This document shows positions 29,002-35,518 of a DNA stretch of 64,000 nucleotides, one piece after another (positions within the stretch are counted from its first letter, which is position 1; each line of letters begins with the position of its first letter). Under the pieces are notes generated by a model. The model was not told the DNA's origin. It searched no databases and saw nothing but the letters and a program-made list of their open reading frames with translations. A program made the position numbers and the translations under genes. Source of the DNA: Oscillospiraceae bacterium (GTDB taxonomy: Bacteria > Bacillota > Clostridia > Oscillospirales > Oscillospiraceae); NCBI GenBank assembly GCA_017508045.1, contig JAFVZT010000031.1, positions 72,305 through 136,304 on the forward strand, in the 5' to 3' direction.

Positions 29002-29445
29002 TTGGACAAAAACAAGAATGACAAGTCCTATGGTGAGGGTCGCTTGCCTGCAATGGCGCCTCTGGCGAACCCCTACGTTCCGTTCCAGCTTGATAATCCA
29101 CCGATGTACGAAGCACAAAACGGTATCGTGAGAGGTACGCTCTTCCCGGGACTGGATTTACCATTTATGGGAATGGTGAACAAAAATGATTTACCAGTGA
29201 CCCCATTGACAGAGCTGCAAACGATGGCTTTTGCGGTTCACGAACTGGCTTTATATCTGGATACCCACAGAGATGACCAAGAGGTTTTAGAGATGTATCG
29301 CACGTATCAAAGGCTATACAAAGAGGGACGTAAAAAATATGAGAAAATGTGCGGCCCACTTAATCATATGTCATCTGCTGAGGGCGGTTACAGATGGTTG
29401 GATGACCCATGGCCTTGGGAATACGCAAAGAATCGGGAGGTATAG
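29002..29445 (+). CDS. cotJA-cotJB: Spore coat protein: CotJA-CotJB fusion
   Basis: A 147-residue protein that joins two usually separate coat proteins. Residues ~1-62 match CotJA (LPAMAPLANPYVPFQ, then RGTLFPGLDLPF). Residues ~66-147 match CotJB (LQTMAFAVHELALYLDTHRD, YEKMCGPLNHM, WLDDPWPWEY). Together with CotJC they form part of the inner coat in Bacillus. The start is best set at TTG 29002, 9 bp after a perfect AGGAGG (28987-28992); GTG at 28996 is too close. There is no stop or frame change between the two parts, so this is a true single open frame. cotJC starts 2 bp after the stop. Confidence 0.85.
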   Translation: MDKNKNDKSYGEGRLPAMAPLANPYVPFQLDNPPMYEAQNGIVRGTLFPGLDLPFMGMVNKNDLPVTPLTELQTMAFAVHELALYLDTHRDDQEVLEMYRTYQRLYKEGRKKYEKMCGPLNHMSSAEGGYRWLDDPWPWEYAKNREV

Positions 29446-29447
29446 TC

Positions 29448-29642
29448 ATGTTTATTTATGATAAGAAATTGCAGTATCCGGTGAAAATTGACAAACCAAA
29501 TCCGAGACTCGCTTCTATAATTATTTCGCAGTATGGTGGTCCTGACGGAGAATTGGGCGCGTCACTTCGATATCTTTCCCAACGATACAGTATGCCCTTC
29601 GATGAACCAAAGGGTACAACGAAAGAAAACGGACCGTGTTAA
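29448..29642 (+). CDS. cotJC: CotJC, 5' segment of a split gene (Mn-catalase-like spore coat protein)
   Basis: The first 49 residues (MFIYDKKLQYPVKI...GGPDGELGASLRYL, QRYSM) are a standard CotJC N-terminus with the first predicted metal-ligand Glu (E35). From codon 50 (CCC at 29595) the frame enters the inserted element. CotJC identity ends within a few codons, and the frame stops at 29642 (15 foreign or junction codons). GGGAGG lies 7 bp before the ATG, right behind cotJA-cotJB. In this unrearranged state the gene can make only a 64-residue fragment without the rest of the four-helix metal site. The missing part is intact at 31799-32248. Confidence 0.9.
   Translation: MFIYDKKLQYPVKIDKPNPRLASIIISQYGGPDGELGASLRYLSQRYSMPFDEPKGTTKENGPC
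29595..29614 (+). repeat. Left attachment site core of the cotJC element
   Basis: A 20-base core, CCCTTCGA-T-GAAC-CA-AAGGG (with the reading SMPFDEPKG), matches the right copy at 17 of 20 positions. The first 8 bases are identical and are the most likely crossover; GAAC is an alternative. The ends CCCTT and AAGGG are inverted repeats. Confidence 0.75.
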
Positions 29643-29654
29643 TCACGGTCCGTT
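29628..29654 (-). terminator. Terminator at the left end of the element
   Basis: An 11 bp perfect stem (AACGGACCGTG with CACGGTCCGTT, loop 5) lies 14 bp inside the left repeat. On the minus strand it is followed by TTTTCTTTC, so it ends the EIIC-like transcript. It may also block read-through from the cotJ operon. Confidence 0.65.
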
Positions 29655-29682
29655 AGAATTTACTGCTACTATGTTAATAGAA

Positions 29683-30771
29683 TTAAACAGATAGCTTCAT
29701 ATCGCCATCTCTCACCCAGCCAACCTTACGAAGAATTTCATTAAAAATCCAAGATAGCAGGGCTGGAAGAACAATGCAAATCAGGATTAAGCCAATCCAG
29801 TCAAAAGCTGTAGGAATAATGGGGGTTGCACTGGCAGCCAGCGGGTTAAACCAACCTGATATCACACCAATTGGACCGACCATACCGCAAGTTCCCATGC
29901 CGCTGGACACAGCAGCGCCATTCATTTCCAGCTTGAATACTACAGTGGCAAGCGGACCGGTTACTGCGGAGGCAAGTGTCGGTGCAATCCATATTCTGGG
30001 GTTTTTTACAATGTTCGGTACCTGCAGCATTGATGTACCTAGACCCTGCGCCACCAGACCTCCCAAACGATTTTCGCGGTATGAGATCACAGCAAAGCCA
30101 ATCATCTGGGCGCAGCAGCCTGCAACGGCCGCACCGCCGGCTAAACCGACAACGCCAAAGCTTGCACAAATTGCTGCAGAACTAATGGGAAGCGTTAAAA
30201 TCATACCCATAACAACCGAAATAACAACGCCCATAATAACAGGCTGCTGTACCGTTGCCCAAACAATAATTTCACCTAATGCTTTTGCGCAATCTCCGAT
30301 TGGCTTGGAAATCAAAAGCGCCAAGGCACAGCCGACAACAATGGTAACGATCGGGGTTACCAAAACATCTATCTTCGTCTTTTTGCTAACAAGCATGCCA
30401 ACCTCAGATGCCACAATGGCTATAATCAACACAGCAAGCGGACCGCCTGCTCCGCCTAACGAGTTTGTCGCGTAACCTACAGTAGCAAGGGAAAACAAAA
30501 CCAAAGGATCTGCCTTCAGTGCGTAACCGATCGCAATTGCCATGGCACAACCGGAGGCAGCTGATGCAAAATCACCCATTGCAACCAAAGCCGCAGCCAG
30601 CTGGTCAATAAAGGCATTGTCAACGAGATTTCCAACCTGTTGACCGAGTGTCTTAACGATTGTACCTACCAGCAGTGATGCAAACAAACCGTTTGCCATA
30701 GCACCCATGGCATCGATAAAATACCGCTTGCCATACCTTATAAGCGTGCTCTTCAAACCTTTTTCCTTCAC
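29683..30771 (-). CDS. PTS EIIC-like membrane protein carried in the element
   Basis: A 362-residue polytopic protein with about 9-10 membrane segments, very rich in Gly and Ala. The start (YFIDAMGAMANGLFASLLVGTIV) and the GGPLAVL and GPIGVISGWF stretches fit the PTS_EIIC_2 family (Pfam PF13303), a group of putative sugar-PTS permease domains without attached EIIA/EIIB. Substrate unknown. The start is GTG with AAGGAG upstream. It lies wholly inside the insertion splitting cotJC and has its own sigmaA-type promoter, so it is probably expressed in growing cells. No other PTS component is nearby apart from the HPr-like gene 15 kb away. Confidence 0.75.
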   Translation of the reverse strand: MKEKGLKSTLIRYGKRYFIDAMGAMANGLFASLLVGTIVKTLGQQVGNLVDNAFIDQLAAALVAMGDFASAASGCAMAIAIGYALKADPLVLFSLATVGYATNSLGGAGGPLAVLIIAIVASEVGMLVSKKTKIDVLVTPIVTIVVGCALALLISKPIGDCAKALGEIIVWATVQQPVIMGVVISVVMGMILTLPISSAAICASFGVVGLAGGAAVAGCCAQMIGFAVISYRENRLGGLVAQGLGTSMLQVPNIVKNPRIWIAPTLASAVTGPLATVVFKLEMNGAAVSSGMGTCGMVGPIGVISGWFNPLAASATPIIPTAFDWIGLILICIVLPALLSWIFNEILRKVGWVRDGDMKLSV

Positions 30772-30816
30772 GATAATCTCCTTTCACATTCGACAGGTTT
30801 GTATATTTTCCAGAAC

Positions 30817-30845
30817 ATTATAACAAGCTATGTGTCGTATTTCAA
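30817..30845 (-). promoter_or_regulatory. sigmaA promoter for the element's EIIC-like gene
   Basis: On the minus strand, TTGAAA (30845-30840) and TATAAT (30822-30817) have an exact 17 bp spacer, 46 bp before the GTG start. No comparably good vegetative promoter faces the recombinase on the plus strand. Confidence 0.75.
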
Positions 30846-30888
30846 GACGCTTTTTCGTATTTACTTGAATATCCCGGAGGTAAGAATT

Positions 30889-31842
30889 ATGGATGCTATT
30901 TATGCACGGCAATCAATTGATAAAGCAGACAGTATTTCAATTGATAGTCAAATCGAGTTCTGTAGGTTTGAATGTAAAAATCAACCCCATACAATTTATG
31001 CCGATAAGGGTTATAGTGGAAAAAACACAGACAGGCCGGAATTTCAAAGAATGATGGCAGATATACGAAACGGAAAAATTCACCGGATTGTATGCTATAA
31101 ATTAGATAGATGCAGTCGCTCGGTGCTGGATTTTACTACATTAATGGAGGAGCTTCAAAAATATGATGTAGCATTTGTTTCTTGTACAGAAAAATTTGAT
31201 ACCGGTAGCCCCATCGGGCGCGCTATGCTAAATATCTGCATCGTCTTTGCTCAGCTTGAACGGGAAACTATTCAACAGCGTGTTTCCGATGCCTATCACA
31301 GCAGATGTAAAAAAGGCTTTTTTATGGGCGGAAAAATACCATACGGCTTTCGCGGCGGGCAGATTCTTCTTAACGGAAAAAAATCAACGTGCTATGAAAT
31401 CCATAGCGAAGAGGCGGATGCGCTTCGACTTATGTACGATATTTACAGCAAGCCAGACAGTTCTTACTCTGACGTTCTTGCGGTTTTAAAGGATAAGAAT
31501 ATCCAAAATCCAAACCGCACGGATGGTGCGTGGATTAGAAGTCATTTAGGCAGATTGTTGCGAAATCCGGCCTATGTCAGAGCTGATATATTTATATATT
31601 CCTATTTTAAAACAATGGGCGTCTGTATTGAAAATTCCGAGGATGAATTTATCGGTACAAACGGATGTTACTTATATAACAATAAATCGACAAATACAAA
31701 ACATCTGGTACTTGCGCCCCATAAAGGCATTGTCTCTTCGTCTCTTTGGCTTTCCTGCCAAATTAAGAACAAAAACAGCAATTTTATGTCATTGTGTACC
31801 CTTCGAGGAACTGAAGGGATTGCTGACGGATATAGGCACTGA
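30889..31842 (+). CDS. Serine recombinase of the cotJC element
   Basis: A 317-residue product in the present arrangement. The resolvase-type catalytic domain comprises ~1-140: nucleophile Ser9 in YARQS, SIDSQ, ADKGYSGKNTDRPEF, and VCYKLDRCSRS at ~68-78. It is followed by a Recombinase domain (PF07508-like, ~148-290: IPYGFRGG, HSEEADALRLMYDIYS, IRSHLGRLLRNPAYV and PHKGIVSSSLW). The zinc-ribbon/coiled-coil C-terminal domain of large serine recombinases (usually 450-600 residues) is absent. GGAGG lies 8 bp before ATG 30889. The last 11 codons and stop lie in cotJC; if the circle joins at CCCTTCGA, the frame instead ends in TGA after residue 306. Nearest functional model: SpoIVCA of skin. Confidence 0.88.
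   Translation: MDAIYARQSIDKADSISIDSQIEFCRFECKNQPHTIYADKGYSGKNTDRPEFQRMMADIRNGKIHRIVCYKLDRCSRSVLDFTTLMEELQKYDVAFVSCTEKFDTGSPIGRAMLNICIVFAQLERETIQQRVSDAYHSRCKKGFFMGGKIPYGFRGGQILLNGKKSTCYEIHSEEADALRLMYDIYSKPDSSYSDVLAVLKDKNIQNPNRTDGAWIRSHLGRLLRNPAYVRADIFIYSYFKTMGVCIENSEDEFIGTNGCYLYNNKSTNTKHLVLAPHKGIVSSSLWLSCQIKNKNSNFMSLCTLRGTEGIADGYRH
31799..31818 (+). repeat. Right attachment site core of the cotJC element
   Basis: A 20-base core, CCCTTCGA-G-GAAC-TG-AAGGG (PFEELKG in the CotJC frame), partners the left copy at 29595-29614. Both recombinase and CotJC frames run through it in different registers. Confidence 0.75.
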
Positions 31843-32248
31843 AGAACTAGGTCATTTAGAAATGGTCGGCGCAATCGTTCACCAACTGACACGAAATTTG
31901 AAGGATTCTCAAATTCAAGATTCTGCCTTCGCACCATATTTTGTGGACCACACAGCAGGCGTTTACCCCACTGCTGCTTCGGGCTTCCCGTGGAGTGCGG
32001 CTAGTATAGCTGTTAAGGGTGACCCAATTGCTGATTTGACCGAAGATTTAGCGGCAGAACAAAAAGCGCGGGTGACCTACGATAACATTTTGCGATTGAG
32101 TGACGATCCGGACGTTAACAACGTAATTAAGTTCCTGCGTGAACGGGAGGTTGTTCATTTTCAAAGATTTGGTGAAGCAATGCAGTTACTGCGCGAGAAG
32201 CTTAACCAGAAAAATGTGTATTATATGAATCCTGCATTTGATATGTGA
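31799..32248 (+). CDS. cotJC: CotJC, 3' segment of the split gene
   Basis: 149 codons beginning PFEELKGLLTDIGTEELGHL and ending in TGA carry the rest of CotJC, including the E-x2-H metal ligands (EELGH), VDHTAGVYPTAASG, GDPIADLTEDLAAEQKAR and REREVVHFQRFGEA. They are intact, with no internal stops. The segment has no start codon or ribosome binding site of its own. It becomes expressible when joined to 29448-29602, giving 198 residues, the normal CotJC size. Its undamaged frame argues that selection still acts on it, so the gene is not dead. Confidence 0.9.
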   Translation, partial: PFEELKGLLTDIGTEELGHLEMVGAIVHQLTRNLKDSQIQDSAFAPYFVDHTAGVYPTAASGFPWSAASIAVKGDPIADLTEDLAAEQKARVTYDNILRLSDDPDVNNVIKFLREREVVHFQRFGEAMQLLREKLNQKNVYYMNPAFDM

Positions 32249-32256
32249 TATAGTGA

Positions 32257-32281
32257 AACCCCGAGGTTAATCCTCGGGGTT
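32257..32281. terminator. Terminator between cotJC and ispA
   Basis: A perfect 10 bp stem (AACCCCGAGG with CCTCGGGGTT, loop 5) lies between convergent genes. On the minus strand it is followed by T/A-rich sequence. Confidence 0.75.
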
Positions 32282-32284
32282 ATA

Positions 32285-33163
32285 TTAAAAATTACGTTCT
32301 GTCAGATGCGCGGCCAAATGCGCCATATATTGCGCGTTTTCAAAGACAGAGAGTGCCTCGATTGCCTGTTTTGTATGCTTGCATACTAATTCATTGCATT
32401 TTTCTAAACCGTAAAGCTGAATAAACGTGTTCTTCTTGCTGTCTACACCCACAGCCTTACCGAGTATTCCGGCATTTCCGATAACATCCAATATATCGTC
32501 GCGAATTTGGAAAGCTAAGCCAATGTGCTTTGCAAACTTCTCTGCAGCAGCCATTTGTTCTGGTGAACCGCCGCCGGCAAGGACGCCGAGAATACAGGCA
32601 GAAACGATTAACATGCCCGTTTTTCTGCTTTGGATGTCTTCAACCTCTTGGACATTACACTCGCGCTCCTCACTTTGCATATCCAAAACCTGCCCGCCAA
32701 CCATTCCAAGCTCACCGGCACAGGCAGAAAGAATCTCAACAGCGCGAATCCGTGTATCTGCACTGAAGGGAGCCTTTGCAAGGTATCCGAAGGCTGCCGT
32801 TAAAAGGGCATCTCCGGCAAGAACAGCAACGGCCTCACCATAAACCTTGTGGTTTGTAAGTCTGCCACGGCGATAGTCATCATTATCCATACAGGGAAGA
32901 TCATCGTGTATTAAGCTGTAAGTATGTATCATTTCAACAGCAGCAGCAAAGGAGACGGCCTTTTGCCAATCACTGCCGCACATCCGGCAGAATTCAAAAA
33001 CAAAAATGGGTCTTAACCTTTTTCCGCCTGCAAGCAAGCTATACCGCATTGAAGAAAATAGAGTTTCCTGGGGTTGGGAAGCATAACAAAAGCAGTCGTG
33101 GTCCAAGTATTCCTCAATGTACTGCTTGTATTGGGCTGTGCGTTGTTCAAATTCACTGCTCAT
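32285..33163 (-). CDS. ispA: Polyprenyl (farnesyl/geranyl) diphosphate synthase IspA
   Basis: A 292-residue trans-isoprenyl diphosphate synthase that condenses isopentenyl diphosphate with allylic diphosphates. It contains GGKRLRPIFVFEFC, the first Asp-rich motif IHDDLPCMDNDDYRRG and the second motif FQIRDDILDV. The chain-length region fits short-chain (C15) synthases. ATG 33163 follows GAGGAGG by 9 bp; longer starts lie within xseB. The genes xseA-xseB-ispA form a common Firmicute cluster, here with 8-11 bp overlaps. The dxs gene that often follows is absent. Confidence 0.93.
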   Translation of the reverse strand: MSSEFEQRTAQYKQYIEEYLDHDCFCYASQPQETLFSSMRYSLLAGGKRLRPIFVFEFCRMCGSDWQKAVSFAAAVEMIHTYSLIHDDLPCMDNDDYRRGRLTNHKVYGEAVAVLAGDALLTAAFGYLAKAPFSADTRIRAVEILSACAGELGMVGGQVLDMQSEERECNVQEVEDIQSRKTGMLIVSACILGVLAGGGSPEQMAAAEKFAKHIGLAFQIRDDILDVIGNAGILGKAVGVDSKKNTFIQLYGLEKCNELVCKHTKQAIEALSVFENAQYMAHLAAHLTERNF

Positions 33164-33386
33164 CAGAAAACGCCTCCTCAGTTGGCGTTCCATCAGAAGC
33201 AGGAACGATCATTTTAACCTGGAGCTCAGCCTCATCTAAAAGTTTACTGCAGCTTTCCACAAGACCGGTACCCTCTTGAAATAGTTTTAATGATTCCTCA
33301 AGGGGTACATCCCCGCGCTCCATTGCCCGTACAATTTGCTCAAGGCGCTGCATATTTTCCTCAAATGTTTTACTGTTGCTATTCAT
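33153..33386 (-). CDS. xseB: Exodeoxyribonuclease VII small subunit
   Basis: A 77-residue helical protein (TFEENMQRLEQIVRAMERGDVPLEESLKLFQEGT) with the XseB signature. It binds XseA to form exonuclease VII, which degrades single-stranded DNA. ATG 33386 has AAGGAG 7 bp upstream; the start two codons earlier would leave no spacing. It overlaps xseA by 8 bp and ispA by 11 bp. Confidence 0.93.
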   Translation of the reverse strand: MNSNSKTFEENMQRLEQIVRAMERGDVPLEESLKLFQEGTGLVESCSKLLDEAELQVKMIVPASDGTPTEEAFSDEQ

Positions 33387-34593
33387 AAACATTCTCCTTC
33401 ACATCAGTTATACAGGCGGAAACAATTCCATCAGAAAGGGTAATTCGTACATCCTCATTATCGGTAATTTGCTTAACGGAACGAACAAGCTCATTACAAC
33501 GGTTTTGAACCATAGCATAACCGCGGGAAAGAACCTTAAGGGGACTCATCGCATCCATAGCAGCAGTTAACGAAGCAAACCGTTGGCGCTTTATGCTGAG
33601 CGTGCGCTGCTGTGCAGACAGCAGTTGCGTTTGAAACAATGAAAGAGCAGCTCGGCGTTGGTTCACATACTGCGATGGGTTCTGAAGCGCTGGGCTCATA
33701 CTGATAGCCTTTAAATGCTGACGGGATGTGTGGATATGCTTTAAGATTGCTGCCTGCATAGAAGCCTGTGCAGAGTCCAAAAGCTGTCGCAATCCGTTTT
33801 GATCCGGCACTGCCAATTCCGCGGCATTAGATGGCGTTGCTGCGCGAAGATCCGCAATAAAATCAGATATTGTAAAATCAGGTTCGTGACCTACCGCCGA
33901 GATCACAGGAATTTCGGAACGGTAAATTGCCAATGCAACCTGCTCATCATTAAAGGCCCACAGGTCCTCTATTGAGCCACCGCCTCGTCCTACGATTAAA
34001 AGATCAGCAAGATGATAATAATTGGCGTAATCTATTGCCGCCACAATTTCACCGGGGGCTTCGGCACCCTGCACGCGCACAGGAAGCAATCGCACGGTTG
34101 TCAATGGATAGCGCTTCCGCAAAATGCGTAATATGTCATGGACGGCAGCACCGGCAGAGCTGGTTACAATGCCAATTGTCGCAGGATATTTAGGCAGTTG
34201 TTTTTTATGAGATTGGTCAAATAAACCCTGTGCTGATAATTTTGCCTTTAATTGCTCAAAAGCGGCATATAAGTCCCCTACCCCATCCAACGCCATTGTA
34301 CTGCAGTACAGCTGATATGCGCCATCTCTGGGATAGACAGAGATTTTGCCCATAGTAATAATTTTCATACCGTTTTGCGGTTGAAATTTCAGCTTTTGGG
34401 CGCTGGAACGAAACATAACGCATTTTAAGCTTGCGCCCTCATCCTTTAAAGTGAAATAGTGATGCCCTGACGGATAGACTTTGTAATTGCTGATTTCGCC
34501 ACGGACAGCAATGCCGGCAAGCACATCGTCCCTATCCATCATAATTCGAATATATTCATTTGTTTGTGAAACTGATAATACCTGCCGGGACAT
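33379..34593 (-). CDS. xseA: Exodeoxyribonuclease VII large subunit
   Basis: A 404-residue catalytic subunit. The N-terminal OB fold (VLAGIAVRGEISNYKVYPSGHHYFTLKDEGA) is followed by the catalytic core with IGIVTSSAGAAVHDIL, the GRGGGSIEDLWAFNDE motif and ISAVGHEPDFTISDFIADLRAATPSNAAE, then a helical C-terminal region that binds XseB. It starts 1 bp after the TsaD-like gene's stop. Confidence 0.95.
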   Translation of the reverse strand: MSRQVLSVSQTNEYIRIMMDRDDVLAGIAVRGEISNYKVYPSGHHYFTLKDEGASLKCVMFRSSAQKLKFQPQNGMKIITMGKISVYPRDGAYQLYCSTMALDGVGDLYAAFEQLKAKLSAQGLFDQSHKKQLPKYPATIGIVTSSAGAAVHDILRILRKRYPLTTVRLLPVRVQGAEAPGEIVAAIDYANYYHLADLLIVGRGGGSIEDLWAFNDEQVALAIYRSEIPVISAVGHEPDFTISDFIADLRAATPSNAAELAVPDQNGLRQLLDSAQASMQAAILKHIHTSRQHLKAISMSPALQNPSQYVNQRRAALSLFQTQLLSAQQRTLSIKRQRFASLTAAMDAMSPLKVLSRGYAMVQNRCNELVRSVKQITDNEDVRITLSDGIVSACITDVKENVYE

Positions 34594-34594
34594 C

Positions 34595-35518
34595 TTATCC
34601 CTCCTGATTCAGATACGCCAGGACTGCGACGCCCATTGCATTATCTGTGGAATATTGAGGTTGTGCAAATATTGGTTGGAAATCAGATAGTTCCTCGCGA
34701 AGCATAGCATTGGACGCTACTCCACCGGAAAATACAACCGGCAATCCGGGATAAACCTTTTGCGCATTTTTAGTTGCCTTCCGAACAGCATAACAGATGC
34801 ACCTAAGGGCATAGGCAGCCGTTTCTGTAACGTTGCCGGTTGCATTATAGAAATTCTGTACCTTATTTTGCACACCGGATAATGAAAAATCAGCACAATC
34901 GCATTTTACGCAAAAAACATCCCGCATATTTGCATTTGTACTTAATTTATCTAAATGCTTTCCGGAGGGAAACGGCAGCGATAACAATTGACCGGTTCTG
35001 TCAATCAACTGACCGGCGGAAATATCCGTAGTGCCGCCAATTCTGGTACACGAAACTGTATTATCCTTCGGTTCAACCAATAAAAGCTCCGTCGTACCAC
35101 CGGATAAATGCCACGCTAAATGCGGTGTGTTCAGTAAATCCAGTCGACCGACACTCCACAGTGATGCCGCTATATGGCCTTGCTGATGTGAACATTCCAC
35201 AAGAGGCACACGAAGGGCATCTGCAAGGAGTTTTGCGTGGGTGTATCCAACCATAAAACAAGGCATATAGCTGCCGCTAACAGCCCTGGGACGGGTGCTG
35301 ACACCAACCGCGGTGACAGTGATTGCTTGTATATCGCAAAATAGCCTGTCGGAAAGCTCCGGCAGGCTTTTAATATGCTGAAAGACGGCATCACTTTGTC
35401 TTAAACCCAATTCGCCTGAGCGAACAGGAAGGAGCTTGGAATGATTTATACCGCTAATACCATCAAAATACGCAATTGATGTTGTATAATTGCTGGTATC
35501 AAACCCAAGAACACTCAT
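34595..35518 (-). CDS. TsaD/Kae1-like protein (paralog of the t6A synthase)
   Basis: A 307-residue protein of the ASKHA fold. It begins LGFDTSNYTTSIAYFDG, like TsaD (FDTS), and keeps a metal-type H-x3-H pattern (CSHQQGHIAASLW). It also has WHLSGGTTELLLV and a late FSGGVASNAMLREEL close to the TsaD GGVAxN motif. It differs from true TsaD in many core positions and is shorter. Clostridia often carry this second copy between nusB and xseA, so it is probably a paralog of unknown role. It is linked to nusB by a 4 bp overlap. Confidence 0.75.
   Translation of the reverse strand: MSVLGFDTSNYTTSIAYFDGISGINHSKLLPVRSGELGLRQSDAVFQHIKSLPELSDRLFCDIQAITVTAVGVSTRPRAVSGSYMPCFMVGYTHAKLLADALRVPLVECSHQQGHIAASLWSVGRLDLLNTPHLAWHLSGGTTELLLVEPKDNTVSCTRIGGTTDISAGQLIDRTGQLLSLPFPSGKHLDKLSTNANMRDVFCVKCDCADFSLSGVQNKVQNFYNATGNVTETAAYALRCICYAVRKATKNAQKVYPGLPVVFSGGVASNAMLREELSDFQPIFAQPQYSTDNAMGVAVLAYLNQEG

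Larger units (their letters stand above)
29595..31806. mobile_element. Skin-like intervening element inside cotJC (2,204 bp per excision)
   Basis: The element runs from the left repeat at 29595 to the right repeat at 31799 and splits cotJC. Joining 29595 to 31799 restores an uninterrupted CotJC frame (SMPF-EELKGLLTD). It holds two divergent genes, an EIIC-like membrane protein (-) and a serine recombinase (+), and has no phage structural genes. The recombinase gene abuts the right end, as spoIVCA abuts the junction in the Bacillus skin element. Known family behaviour (SpoIVCA excising skin from sigK in the mother cell) suggests programmed excision during sporulation; this is inference. No excisionase/RDF gene is seen. 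Confidence 0.88.

Noticed and set aside
29774..30475. A 233-codon plus-strand frame opposite the EIIC-like gene
   Set aside because: Its composition (Pro, Ile, Thr, Ala) mirrors the Gly/Ala-rich membrane protein on the other strand, which has a promoter, ribosome binding site and terminator.
31574..31798. Upstream extension of the CotJC 3' frame into the element (starting MSELIYLYI...)
   Set aside because: It overlaps the recombinase in another frame, has no ribosome binding site, and CotJC similarity begins only at the CCCTTCGA core.
29595..31806. Ordinary pseudogene caused by an insertion
   Set aside because: Both cotJC halves are undamaged, the junction repeat is precise and frame-restoring, and the recombinase is open, so a reversible split gene is the better reading. 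Decay cannot be fully excluded without relatives.
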